Positions 40,755 through 52,676 are shown, counted from the first letter of the stretch. The stretch is DNA of 64,000 nt from Mesostigma viride (GCA_009746045.1 RPFO01001831.1:1-64000), one strand, 5' to 3'. A program made the numbers and translations. The notes: generated by a model not told the origin, from the letters alone.

Positions 40755-43008
40755 CTAAATTACCGGATCAGGAGTCTGACTCTGGGACTCCTTTGCTTGC
40801 CGCTCCAGCTCAACTTTCCGCTGCGCTTTTGCCATCATGGCCTTGAGCGCGGCAAGCTCCAGTTCCGCCTCGGTGAGATCTGGCGCGGAGGGAGCATCGG
40901 CAGACGCCGTTGCGGCCGGAGAGCTAGAGGCAGGCGGGATCGCTGGCGCGGAGGGAGCACCGGCAGACTCCGTTGCGGTCGAAGAGCTAGAGGCAGGCGG
41001 GATCGCTGGCGCGGAGGGAGCACCGGCAGACGCCATTGCGGGCGAAGGGCTAGAGGCAGGCGGGATCGCTGGCGCGGAGGGAGCACCGGCAGACGCTGTT
41101 GCGGCCGGAGAGCTAGAGGCAGGCGGGATCGCTGGCGCGGAGGGAGCACCAGCAGACACCGTTGCGGTCGAAGAGCTAGAGGCAGGCGGGATCGCTGGCG
41201 CGGAGGGAGCACCGGCAGACGCCTTCTCCTTGGGTGGCGCCCGCGCTCGCTTGGCCGGTACATACTCATCCGACACCTCCTCCTTCTCCTCTGCTGGCCC
41301 CCAACTCTCCTTCAATTTCGCACGTGCGCCTCGAAGGTCGTCGTCAGTGACGTTGCCCAGAAGGACCCACGCATTCTCGTTGCCCTCGGCGTCACCGTAA
41401 TGCATCGTGGCAAAGTCAACAAACAGCATTTGCGAGCCCCCATCACGCTCCACAAACCGCGTGCCGTAAGGGGCCTTGAGCTTCGGCTTCACCTCCACCA
41501 CTTTGCCAGGCTCCCAAACATACGCAGCCGGCCGCGCCCCATCGCGCTCGTACTTGTACCTTTGTGCCACGAAGGCCCCGTGCAGTGCTTCTCCGAAACC
41601 ACCAGGGCCCGGTCGCTCTTGAACCACCGCGGTTGGCAGTAAGGTGCTCAGATAGTGCGCAAGCCCCAAGTCCATGGGACCACTAGGAAGCTTTCGCTTT
41701 GCAGCCGGCTTCTTGCTGGCGGGCGGCTTCTTGCTGGCGGCCGGCTTGTTGCTGGCGGGCGGCTTGTTGACGGCGGGGCGCGACGTGATGGGCTCGAAGA
41801 CATCTGGCTTGATGGCAGGCACACGAGCAGGCGGGAGACCATCCGGCATTGGCAGGTCGGCCAGCTTGGGCACCGGAGTGGGCGGCTCCACGGTGTTGTT
41901 GGGCACCGGAGGGGACGGCTGCACAGCGTTGCTGGGCACCGGAGGGGGCGGCGGTACAACCTTCTTGGCCACCGGAGGGGGCGGCATGACAGGCTGCTTG
42001 GGAACGGGAGGGGGCGGCGGTACAACCTTCTTGGCCACCGGAGGCGGCGGCCTCACATCCGATACCTCCACAGGTGCAGGCGCGTCCCCTTCCACTTCCT
42101 GCTCTAACTCCTCCTCAAGGGCAGCCAGCCGAGCTCTGAGTCTTTGAATTTCATCTGCTCGGACGCGGACGCCTGTGGCCTGCTGCACAGGGTTGGCCTC
42201 CGGCTTGACCTCCGGCTTTACTTCCGGCTTTACTTCCGGCTTGACCTCCGGCTTGGCCGCCGGCTTGGCCGCCGGCTTGGCCGCCGGCTTGGCCTCCGGC
42301 TTGGCCGCCGGCTTGGCCGCCGGCTTTGCCGCCGGCTTGGCAGCAGGAGTTGTCTGCAAGCAGAGGGCGGGGCATGGAATAAGGACGTTAACATTCGGGA
42401 AGTCGGTTAGTAGCAGACCTGCGATGAAAGAAAAAACCAAGAAGCTTGCAGACTCCTGTAGCTAAAGATAGCGTTATTACCTTTGGCATGTTGGTCACGT
42501 CGCTTAGCGCTTTGGTATTTTCCTTCTCGTCATCATCCTCGTCCTCGGCAAAACTCTGCCTCTTTTTTAAGCTGGAGTTGCTTAGCCAGCGGCTCAGCTC
42601 CTTTTTTACGAATTCTTCAACACTTAGGGCTTTGGGCTTGGAGCCCTTGGGCTTCTGGGCGGTGAGCTCACCAGTCGTCGGGTCTACCACCCAGCTGGAT
42701 GCCTCATACTTATCCAGCTCTGCACGGTTGTCGTGAGCCACACATGTTTCGAGAAAGTTTATGCAGGTCTTCTTTACCCGGTTAATGACAGCATCCACCA
42801 TGGCGCCATCCTGCTCTTTGAGGACATACCCCTGCACGAGGTATGCACGGCCAAAGGTCGTGATTTGAAGTCTTAAGGTCCGCACATATTCGGAGGGAAC
42901 GACGTTTTGTTTCGGCTTTTCCTCTTCTGACGCTCTTGCATCAAATTTCTCCCACTCCTCAGGACTGCACACGTGAGCTGGTCGTAGCACTGCAACCCTT
43001 CTCGGCAT
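40755..43008 (-). CDS. CACTA accessory protein, two exons, TnpA-like candidate
   Basis: Exon 1 is 43008-42481 (ATG at 43008), the intron 42480-42354 (GTAATAACG to CTTGCAG, phase 0), and exon 2 42353-40755, giving about 708 residues. Residues 1-176 have no known domain (FGRAYLVQGYVLKEQDGAM, VINRVKKTCINFLETC). Then come an (AAKP)n/(EVKP)n segment and Pro-rich repeats (PPPPVAKKVV). A globular part contains VAQRYKYERDGARPAAYVW and FVDFATMHYGDAEGNENAW. Five to six copies of an SAGAPSAPAIPPASSSS repeat precede a charged helical tail. It is divergent from the transposase and shares its intergenic region. By position it may be the element's DNA-binding partner; this is inference. Confidence 0.75.
40885..41222. 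repeat. 69-bp coding minisatellite in accessory gene
   Basis: Five near-perfect tandem units containing GAGGCAGGCGGGATCGCTGG and GCGCGGAGGGAGCACCGGCAG, encoding the Ala/Pro/Ser-rich repeat on the minus strand. Length is a multiple of three, so copy-number change keeps the frame. Confidence 0.9.
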
Positions 43009-43940
43009 TTACAACGGCCGGACCGCACACCACCATGCGACCAAGGCTGGCTAAGTCCGGAATCCCCCCGTTTTGCGAACGGAGACGGTGCCAACGTATA
43101 CATGACGCACTGCACCTGCCTCTGTCCGCCGTTGGATTCAGCAGATCGACGAACCTGGCAGCATCCCGCGCAAAAATTTTTTGAACGTCTTTCGCCAAAA
43201 GGCACCAACGGCAGCTACACAAACGGCCGGACCGCACGCCTCGCGCGGGGCCCGCACGCCCCGCGCGGCTGCGTGCGGATCGGCTAAACTCCGTACTGCT
43301 TGGTACAAGTACAGAGGCCTCAGGAGCTAAGGCTGTACCGTTTCAGTAGACTTCTACCAATGAGCCCGTGACTAACCAACACTACCGTACACTGACCGTA
43401 ATATCTACCATTTCAATGACTGAGAAAATGTCCGTTCGATCAAAAGGGATCGACGACATCGAAAGCGTTGGCGAGCAGACACAAACTTGCAACGGACTTA
43501 GCGGCTATCACGGCGGCGGATGGCACCAGAAAAATGGCGGTCCCACCCATGGATACCGGAATCGAGCCGAACACTTACATCGACACACATGCTTCGTGGC
43601 CAAATTTCGTGATGTCTCCTTTACCTTCCTCCACGGATACCTACATTGTCCAGTTTCATTGGTCATCCTGCCGGCTTCCTGAGTTTTATCGCCAAATTAT
43701 GTTGGATGCGTTCCTGGAAATGTCGACTGAGCCGGACTTCATGGTCACGGTTGATTAGTGAGCTGCCAGTGGTCTCACTGGCGCAGATGCCCTAGCGTGG
43801 CTCGATTTGTGATCCCGATGGCGACTGGTTAGCCACGGAGGGCCGGCATTGACCATCAACGGTCGATGCCGGCCCTCCATGTAGAGATTGTAAATGCGTC
43901 AAGGACAGACAGTCGATGAATTCATGGCCGAGGACCCTGA
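43009..43940. promoter_or_regulatory. Divergent intergenic region of CACTA element with 18-bp hairpin
   Basis: Between the two divergent element genes. AACGGCCGGACCGCAC occurs twice (about 43012 and 43219). A GC-rich palindromic block lies at 43240-43275. At 43837-43878, GGAGGGCCGGCATTGACC faces its complement with one mismatch across a six-base loop. An open frame at 43468-43758 (PNTYIDTHASWPNFV, then IVQFHWSSCRLPEFY) could be a first transposase exon, but no splice path to the next exon was clear. Promoter function is inferred from the divergent layout. Confidence 0.45.
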
Positions 43941-46900
43941 CGACGGGTCGGCCAGTGGGAGGATGCAGCACGCCAGTTTGCGAGAAATTATGACGAAGCA
44001 GTGGCCAGAGTCAAGGACGATACGCCATTGTACCCGGGATCTGAGAGCAAGGCCCTGATGTTTACATTGCAATTGCTGACGCTAATGGGGGAAAACTCAT
44101 GCCCTCAGACCTTTGCTGATGAGCTCTTTAAGCTGTTGGGAAACGTTCTCCCCGCGGGCAACGCTCTGCCCGACAGTATCTCGAAGGCACGGAAAGTGAT
44201 CAAAGGCTTGGGCTTGGGGTACCGTGTGTACGATGCCTGCCCATGCGAGGGTTACTTGTACAAGGACAAGATTACTAAGAGCTGCCCTCTTTGCAACCTG
44301 TCGCGCTACGAGACGTACACTGACAGAAACGGTGACATCGTCAACTCGCGGAAAGCGCATCGCCAGGTTAGGCACTTCCCCCTGATGGATCGGATTAGGG
44401 CCTGGTTCCGAGTCCCGGAAATGGCGGAAGCCCTTCAGTACGCTGCGAAACATGAAAACAGGGAGCCAGACTCATCCACGCGCGTTGTGGACGGCTTGAA
44501 AGGCAGGTTTGCACTTGTTTCTACGCCTTCTGTTATGCAATGTGTGCCAAAGTATCAAGTTCGAGATTTTTCCTCTTGCGCTTATCTTTTGTTTGTACTG
44601 CTCTGATGGACACCTTTCTTTTTACGTCTGGTGTTTCTTGTGCATGGACCTGTTCGTGCAGACAGCCGTGCCATCCAGCACATAAAGAACAACTGGGACT
44701 TTCGCAGCCAGCCGCGGAACACCATCTTCCTTCTGAATTTTGACGGAGTATGTCCAAGGTCTTTCATGGATACCCACAGCAGCTGGCCCGCGTTTGTTTC
44801 CTGTGTGAACTTGCCCGAGTGGGTGATGGTGAATGGGCGGTTTTGCCCTATGGTGCTTCTTGTGGGCGCCATGAAGGGGAAGGCACCCAAGAACATGACC
44901 ATTTTTTTGGACTTGATCGCTGAGGACTTCCTGGTACTGTGGAAGGGGTATTACATTTGTGATGTGACGCTGGACGTGGCGGGTGTTTACACTACGACAT
45001 TTGTGAGGTCCATTCTTGCTGGCATAATTCACGACTACCCGGCATACTCCAAGTCCCTGAACATTCCAGATGCAGGGTACTATCAATGCGTCCTACATGG
45101 TGATGAGTGGCGTGGGGTTTTTATCTCAAATGGCCGTATCGTTCTCCTTGGCAATGACCGCATGTTTCCCGAGGGTGACCCCCGCCGGCCGGCTCACGCT
45201 CCTGTTGTTCAGGAGATGGACCATGCTGGCTACCTGAAGTACTGTGCCACGCTAAAAAAGCAGCCCGAGCCGTTTCTCAAGTTACCGTACTGGGTTCACC
45301 TGAAGATCCGTCATTTTATTGACGAGTTCCATCTGTGTCCCAACAACTTCAAGCGGGTCATTCATTGCACAAGCGGTAATTGCTAAACATTTAATTGTAT
45401 CATTTCATTGTGATTGTTGCATGCATACATTGACTGTGGCCTATCTGTTCACATGGAAAGCTGATGTAATATTTTTTTTTTTTTTTTTTTCTGTTTGTAC
45501 TATATGCAGGGAAGGCTATGGCGACCGGGTCACTTCGTGGCAGGCTGAAGGTCCTCGGTCTGAACCCGGAGCTGTGGCGGCCTGATGAAGACCCTCCACC
45601 GGAGGGAGACCCACCACCGGAGGGAGACCCACCACCGGAGGGAGACCACCAAAGTCCACCGAAGAAAGGCCGCAAGAAGAAGAGGGCGCCAGCACCGCGC
45701 CCCGGGTTCCAGCTGACGGCTGAGGAAAAGGCTGATATCAAGCGTAAGTGTGACATTGGGTTTTTATTTTTCCCGTAATTTGGAAATTTAATATGTAGGA
45801 CTGACTATGGTCTGTGTGATTTACATAGGACTGACTATTTTTTTCGGCTGTCGTGTTACTACTATGTGTTATTTTTTTGCGTGTGGTTGTAATGCGCAGG
45901 TCTCGATGACATCATGGCGCATAGCCTACCCGACTACTTCACCGGCCGGATCAGTGGCTTGCTCTGCGATGCGAAGAGTACTGAAAAATCCAAGACGCGT
46001 GACAAGATCCTCTACTTTTGCAAGCAACTCCCGACCATCTTGCGTGGGCGTTTAGATGACGATGCACGGCAAGCATTTCTCCTTCAATCAGCGGCCTGGG
46101 ACTTTGTGTTTTCTAGCGGCCCGGCGACTCAGCAGCAGTTGGATGACTGCGGCGAGATGTTTTTGCTTGCTGCTGTGGCGATGGAGCGTATAGCGCCAGC
46201 GTCTGAGATGGCAAAATCTGTTCATATGATGGCCCACCTGGCCCAGCAAATCCCCTTGTTGGGTCGATGTGACACCCGCACCATGGCGTCGGGCGAGCGG
46301 ATGATGGGGGCCATCACGAAAGCTAAGCTGTCCAACGTCAATGTGGAGTGCTCCATGGACGGAGCATATCGCAAGTCTGAGGCGCTGACCCATCTGGCCT
46401 ATCACATGGTGAAAACCGGGATGGTAAGTACACGCTAGTGACCGATTTTTTTTTTTATGGATTTGTGTGCAGATTTAGTGTTATGTACGCGCTGCTTGTG
46501 GCCCGGTCTTGTGCTGCATGCAGCTAATTTCTGTGCATATTTGTGTGCGCTGCTTGCAATGTCTTGTTTGCTTTCTTTTTTTTCTTTCAGCCAAAAGACC
46601 GCTACTACATCTGGGACGTCATCCACGCAGACCCGTCCAAGAAGGTCGAGTTGGGGGGGCGCAGCCGCAAGGTTAAGAATTTCTACACTTTCACCGCCGC
46701 GGAATCTGATGAAGTGGGCGCGATTTTGTTGGAGTATGCGCTGCCCAATGCGGAGTACAAAGATCCCGAAGTCAACGGCGATGAGGCCTACTGGTAAGAC
46801 GCCGCTGTCCTATTATTGTAAGTTGCTATTCTTTGAGCTGATTTTCTTTCAGTATATATGGAACTTCATCTGATTTCCAAGGACTACTGCCGTTATTCTA

Positions 46901-47978
46901 ATTTTTTTTTTCTTGCATTGCTATCTTGCTTTGTATACGATGTGCATGCAGGCGGCCCTTGTGCAGCGACCTCTCATGGCTCAAAGACTGGATCGGACTC
47001 AACCAGCAGCCGCTGGTCCCGGAGCTTGTCCAGGCTGCAGCAGCCGGCGTGCAGCTCAAGGCTGAGGAGTATGATAGGGTGCACTTGTACGGTTTCAATT
47101 ACCGGACAAAAGAAGCTGACAGGAAGCAAGCATGGCGGACTGCAAACTGTGGTGTAGCCTACCATAAGGAGGGAAGCAGCACTCAGTACGGCTACCTGAC
47201 CCACATTCTCGTGGCGAAGCTGGTGCAGCCGGTGGGGAACTGGACTCAACAGCTTGTGCTGAGAGTAGAGCTTTTCGATGCATCGGAGGTGGCTTACATT
47301 CGGGATCAACGCTTGGTGTTGGTCCGCAGCGCCGAGGCACCACGCACGGCAAAGCTAGTGTGGCCAACATCTGTTAGCTCTGTTGGGTTTGTGCTGGACC
47401 CACGGCATCGGCCCCAGCTTTCGGTCATTCACTGCAAGCTGCCCCGTCACCTGGCAACCGGGTGGGCTTTGGAGAACGAGTTTTTCCAAAGCACGGCGAC
47501 AAGGTGGCAGGAAGACATCAGGTACTTCCCACCTGAGCCGCCCGCTGAACGGCCGCCCGCTGAACCGCCGCCCGCTGATCCGTCGCCCGCGCCATCAAGC
47601 ACGGCGGCACGACCTTCACGCGCAGCCCCGCCGCGCAAGAAAAAGAAGCCGCCCGATGAACGGCAGCCCGCGCCGGCAACCACGGCGGCAGGACCTTCAC
47701 GCGCAGCCCCGCCTCGCAAGAAAAAGAAGCCGCCCGCTGAACGGCAGCCCGCGCCGGCAACCACGGCGGCAGAACCCTCACGCGCAGCCCCGCCTCGCAA
47801 GAGAAAGAAGAAATCTGAGGCTTTGGCGCCTGCATCACACAAGGGGAAGGAGCCCATGCCCCCGTTGCGCACAAGTGCACGCGCGCGCACGGTCAGGGAC
47901 TATAGAGAACAAACCACGAGCAACGAGGGGAATGACAGTGATTTTAACGGTAGTGATGCCAAGGATGATTCTGATTGA
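43941..47978 (+). CDS. TNP2-like CACTA transposase, at least six exons
   Basis: Cuts and joins the element ends. Exons: frame open from 43941 (true start unresolved) to 44502; 44662-45375; 45510-45743; 45900-46423; 46591-46793; 46952-47978 (stop). Phases agree at every junction. Donors are GT except the first, which fits only as GC (AAAG/GCAGGT). Exon 1 has the TNP2 zinc-type block CPLCNLSRYE and HFPLMDRIRAWF. Exon 2 has the first catalytic Asp (LLNFDGVCPRSF), LPEWVMVNGRF and the second Asp (IIHDYPAYS). Exon 4 has the catalytic Glu (SGERMMGAITK). Exon 3 has PPPEGD repeats. Exon 6 resembles the conserved C-terminal part of plant TNP2 (YGYLTHILVAKLVQ) and ends in three PPRKKKKP repeats, a likely nuclear signal. 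It appears undamaged. Confidence 0.88.
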
Positions 47979-48103
47979 TGCTGCTGCGCCAGCATTTTGC
48001 GGCCTCATTAGATGCTGCTCACAAGTGTAATCATGCCGATATTATGTTGAATAAAGATGCATCACTCATTGTTTGGGCCTAAACTGACTTGTTGTCGGTT
48101 CAG

Positions 48104-48438
48104 CCCTTGTGTTTTTTACCACTTTTGTGCTCGTCGTGGTGTTCTTTTTACCACTTCAGCCACTTTTTACCACTTTTACTGCTTTTTACCACTTTTTACT
48201 GCTTTTTACTGCTTTTTACCACCATTTTCCACCTTTTACCACTTTTACCACCTCCGTTAGGTGGTAAAAGTGGTAAAAGGTGGTATTTTTTACTGCTTTT
48301 TACTGCTTTTTACTGCTTTTTACTGCTTTTTACTGCTTTTTACTGCTTTTTACTGCTTTTTACTCCTTGTGGGTGGTAAAAAGTGGTAAAAAGTGGTAAA
48401 AAGTGGTAAAAAGTGGTAAAAGTGGTATTTTTTACCAT
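48104..48438. repeat. Right subterminal array (TTTTTACCACTTT / TTTTTACTGC)
   Basis: Mirror of the left array, with GTGGTAAAAA motifs in both orientations. A local run of about ten copies of a variant, TTTTTACTGC, at 48283-48362 is absent from the left end. It ends next to the terminal inverted repeat. Confidence 0.9.
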
Positions 48439-48454
48439 TCCCGAGTTCCTAGTG

Positions 48455-50596
48455 TCCCCTGTTTTCTGCCCTTTTGAGGGATAGCGGAATGGTTGCTGTC
48501 AACTGCCACTTCCAACGTCCCTCACACGACTTGACCAGTCACTTTTCGGGGCCCTAACGACCTTCAGGCCTGTCTGGACTACGTGGTGGTACCGGGCAGC
48601 CCAGCTAGGTGCACTTCGGTTCTGGATACCCGAGTGTTCGACCCATGCACGTCACGGTGTGCTCTGACCACCGGTTGGCCGTGTGCGCGACCATTCGGCT
48701 CCGGTTCCATGTCCCCGAGCGCCGCACCCCAGTGGCCCGCCCCGACTGGTCTGCTCTACGCCCGCGGTCCGGGGGGATCCTGAGGACTGGACGGACGCCG
48801 AGCACGAGTGCAACAGGTGCTGAAAGGAGTACCTGGCGGCCCTGGACGCCCAGGCGGACGTCGACGCGCTGGCCCAGGGCCGCCCCCAACGCCGCCATTT
48901 TTGCAGGCTTTGCGGCCCGCGGCCCCGTTGCCGGCGGCCCCGCCGGCACGGCCTGCCGGTCATGCCCCGCCGCCGCCCCGGCCCGCTCTACCGCCAATTG
49001 CCCCCAAGGTCCTAGCCGCCCGGCACCGCCTCAAGGGTAACCGGGACCCGCTCTGCTGAAACCGGTGCTCAATGCCGCGCCCTTGTGGAGGCCTACGCGG
49101 CACTTGCTCAGGACGCAGAGGCGGCCCAGTGCATCGCAGATGCCAAGGCATGCCAAGCTCAGGGCCCATGTCAGTGGTACTACTGACCTCGACCGGCTCG
49201 GCGGCCGGCAGCAGCGCACTCCGGTGGAGCGCTAGCACACGGGGGACGGCACGGCGCCAGTCAGCCTTGACCGTTAGTTGGCCCACAATATGTTTCCTTG
49301 ACATGCACTGTGGGGCTCGCGCCCCCCCCCCCGCCGCTTCACCCCGAGACGGCCGCCCGCCGTCTCGGAGTTGCCGGACCCCCCCCGCTGCCTGCAACCC
49401 CCCTCCTCGGCCGCGGACTACCAAGTCCCCGCCTTGCAGGAGCTAGGGCTGCCTTGCGACCAACGGCGTCGTCCACCCCTTCACTTTGAAGGAGTTAGAC
49501 GGCGACCTTGCGAGCTCGATCGCCTGCGGTACGACGCGGCGGTCGCCGGTCGGTGCCGACCACCTTTCTGCTGAGCTGCTGAAGACGGTCCCTGACCCGG
49601 CGGTGAGGGATCTTCTGCTGGCGTTAGAACTGCAACCGTGTCCTGCTCTCTGATGAGCCTCCGCCTGCTGAGTGTCAGACGGCCATCCGAGTCCGGCATG
49701 CTGTACATACAATTAGAAGGGCTCTGCTGCTGACCCCAGAACTATCGGGGTCGGTCTGCCTCCAGATCGCCGCGCTGAAGGTCTCCGGCATGCGCATGAT
49801 GCTGCACAGGCTCCGCGCCGCGCTGGATCCACACTTGGGTGAGTCTCAGATGGGTTTCCGCCGTGGTCGTAACACTGTCATGGTGGCTGTATTTGTTGCG
49901 CGCCGGTTCAGTGATGGAGGAGGTGCGTCGCCTTTGCCCTGATGGTTCAGGCCGCTGGTCTTCATTTTTGTCGACTATATCAAGGCCTTAATTTGACACG
50001 GTCCTCTGGGAGCTAGGCCTCTTTGGGTCGTCCTAGCTCTGGATCGGGTACCACCAGCGCCGCTCTAGTTTATTGCTGCCATTCTCGACAGTATGAGGGC
50101 TCACAGGCAGTACTAAGTGCACGCGGACTACGGAAGGCACCACCCCACCATTGACCCTTAAGTTCACCACGGCCGGGGATCGAGTGGCTGAAGGTTGTAC
50201 TCCTATCCCCATATCTGTTCATTATTGTCGTGGATCACGTCATGCGCCGGACACGTGCGCGCTTTAATTACTGCTCTTAATTAAGGGGTTCGACAGCCTC
50301 GCTTGGACATTCTTAACGAGCGCGAGCACGGCGGGGGCGGCACTGACTACCGCCTGGCCGACCTGATTTATGCGGATGACACCACCCTCATCGCGCGCCC
50401 CGAGCACATTCCGGCAGACCTGGCTGGACTACGTCTGGGCTTAACGTGGCGAGGGCGGTGGGGCTGGAGACTACAGTGTCAAAACTCTCTTTCAAATGTG
50501 CGGCGGGAACCAAAAGCCCCGGCGTATGCCAGAAAACATCGTCATTGCTGCAGCGACGCGACGATGTGGACAACGAATCCAACGAATCCAACGAAC
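48455..50596 (+). mobile_element. LINE, 3' part: endonuclease end and reverse transcriptase, decayed
   Basis: Continues the LINE cut by the CACTA element. Near 48572 LDYVVVPGS and near 48656 VCSDHRLAVC are the last conserved blocks of an APE-type endonuclease. RT blocks follow in changing frames: LDPHLGESQMGFRRGRNT (about 49829), FVDYIKA (about 49970), LSPYLFIIVVDHVMRR (about 50204) and the catalytic LIYADDTTLIA (about 50365). Several stops and frameshifts show it is dead. 49000-49750 is GC-rich and only weakly LINE-like. It ends at the target duplication of the next insertion. Confidence 0.75.
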
Positions 50597-50608
50597 ATCT
50601 ATCTATGT

Positions 50609-52676
50609 CTGGATCATCACACTGTGAAGCTGACGAAAATGGCTGACGGCGGTATGGCTGACGGCGGCCGGAGCTCAGATCTTTTGCGTCTGAGCCCCAA
50701 ATTCGGTCAGACCACTTGCATTCGATGCGCTTTATTCAGACGTACACGCGGCAGTATAATCGGTTACGGCTGCAACGCAGTACTGCCAAAGTTATCACGT
50801 GACAATTAAGCAGCTATGACGACCCAAAAAGCAAAACGGGGTTTGGAAAAGGCTCACCGGCTGAGTCCCAGCCCAACCCTCTCGCCATCGTTCTTGCCCA
50901 GCCGCCTGGGCTCGCGAACCCATCGCCAGCAGACCCATCGCCAAGCACCTCGCCTGAGCCCAAGCAACCATGCCACGTCCGCCATTTGTAAATGGAGCCA
51001 CTACTTGCCCGGCGAGAGGGCGTTCTCCCTCATCAAGTGGCAGCAGCTGACGCCGCAGGAAGTCGTCGAGGTCCTCGATCCAGTTCCTCGCACAGGAATT
51101 AACGGAAGCTCTTCGTGCCCCAGAAGGGGGGGCCCGGTGGCTATTGACTACCGCGACACTCGGCGTCCTGGCTCTATACAACTTTGACGAACCAAGCCAA
51201 CGCCTGTTTATATCTTTACCAGCCACTACCAGCTCAGCCTCGGCGACATCTGCCGAGCGCTCCGCACCCCAGCCCCCGCACATGCGCCGGCAGCCCCATC
51301 GGCTCCCTCCGTCTGCAAGGATGACATCCGCGCAGTGCTGGAGGAGCACGTGACCTGGCCGCTGGCTGAGAAGCTGACATCGCTGAACACGACGCTCAAC
51401 ACGGTGGAGGCCCGGGTCTCCAATGTGGAAACCAAGGTCGTCCACACTGAGCTCCAGCCCCAGTTCACGACGCTGCACACCGCGGCGCAAGCTTCGGAAA
51501 CGCATGCTGCACTTGTCTCTCGCCTCAGTTAACCAGGTGGAGGGCAAGTGCGGCGTGCTCATGAAGAAGCTTGAGGCCATCACCGCCCACACCGAGGCCC
51601 TGGCCACACAGGTCCCGCAAGATAGCGGAGCAGACGGCCACCATTGCATCCCAGCCACCCCGGCAGGATGCTGGTGACCTCCCGCCGCTCTCCTACGCGG
51701 ACCTGCTGCGGTCAGCGACCGCGCCTCCACCACCGACGCCATCGCCACGAAGCTCCAGGAGCTGCATGGAGGACCACCGCCAGGCCCAGCACGGGAGGTC
51801 ACCGACCGCGCTCGCCGCGAGTGCCGAGTGGTGCTACGTTGCTTCCCCCAGCAGCCAGGTGAGACGTCAACCTCCCTTGCTGACGAGCTCAAGAACCAGC
51901 TTCTTACCCTCATGGTCCTGCCGGGTAGGTGAGGTAGAACTGCGTGGGCGGCCACCGCCTTCCCCACTCACGGGACAAGGCGGCTCCCCCACCAGTCCTG
52001 CTCACCTTCCCCTGTCCCCCGAGGATAAGCAGCGGTTCCTCTCTCGTCGCAAGACTCAGGTTGCACGACCTCACCCGGACGCTGGATGACGACCTGACCC
52101 CCGCTCAGCAACAGCAGCGACGCGACCTGTGGCCGGAATACCTCCGCCATAAGCAGGACCCCCAGAAGCCCAAGGTGTACTGGAGGGGCGGCCGGGACCT
52201 GATGATCAACCACAAGATGTGGACGCCCCCAGCGGGCTAGAATAGCAATAGCCCTAGCTTACAAGTAACCATTGGGGTCACTGCCGCTAAGGCAGCCATG
52301 CCTTAGACTGTTTGCCTAGCTGTGCCAACATACCTAGTCACATGCCGCAAACGCACAGTACATGTACAACCAGCCATAGCCTTAGCCTAGTCCTAGTACA
52401 GCCATGCTACGCCCCAGGTGGCTACGTTCAGATTACCTGCCCACGCTACTTGTTATGCCACGCTTACATGGGTCTTATTGCACCCACAGTTTGCCGGATC
52501 GTTAGCCTGTCCTTTTAGCTAGCGCGCCCGAATGCAGCTGTGGCATGCCTTTGGCATGAAGGAGACTGGGGGTCTCTGCCCTTTCTCCTGTAGTGCACGC
52601 ACAGGGATTAAAAGCACTTCGGTGCTCCGTGATCGACTCCCCAACGGGAGCACGTGTTTAATTAATTAATTAATTG
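50609..52676 (+). mobile_element. Second ORF1-only LINE derivative
   Basis: Flanked by ATCTATCTATGT at 50597-50608 and 52677-52688, a 12-bp target duplication (simple sequence, so slightly less certain). It contains a damaged ORF1 (50816-52240), no ORF2, a 3' UTR with TATTGCACCCACAG like that of the copy at 27513-29346, and a terminal TTTAATTAATTAATTAATT tail preceded by CACGTG, as in the other copy. Two independent insertions with the same truncated layout imply a mobilised non-autonomous family. Confidence 0.75.
50816..52240 (+). pseudogene. LINE ORF1-like gene, frameshifted
   Basis: Homologous to the ORF1 at 27924-29345 but split over frames. An N-terminal part has WQQLTPQEVVEVLD, then coiled-coil repeats NTVEARVSNVETKV and QVEGKCGVLMKKLEAI. 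The C-terminal part has LTRTLDDDLTPAQQQQRRDL and VYWRGGRDLMINHKMW. At least three frame changes separate these blocks. The nucleotide sequence is clearly more diverged than the other copies, so it belongs to an older insertion or a sister subfamily. Confidence 0.7.

Larger units (their letters stand above)
39843..48454. mobile_element. CACTA (EnSpm) DNA transposon, 8,612 bp, complete
   Basis: Both ends carry perfect inverted repeats starting CACTAGGAACTCGGGAATGG, with at least 25 matching bp. The flanking dinucleotide TC occurs on both sides (39841-39842 and 48455-48456); CACTA elements normally make 2-3-bp target duplications. Flanks are LINE endonuclease sequence. Inside the ends are arrays of GGTAAAAAGT motifs in both orientations. 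The element encodes a TNP2-type transposase on the plus strand and a divergent accessory gene on the minus strand. All parts look intact, so the copy may be recent or active. Confidence 0.95.

Noticed and set aside
43468-43758. First exon of the CACTA transposase
   Set aside because: The peptide looks plausible, but no splice donor and phase joining it to 43941 onward could be established.
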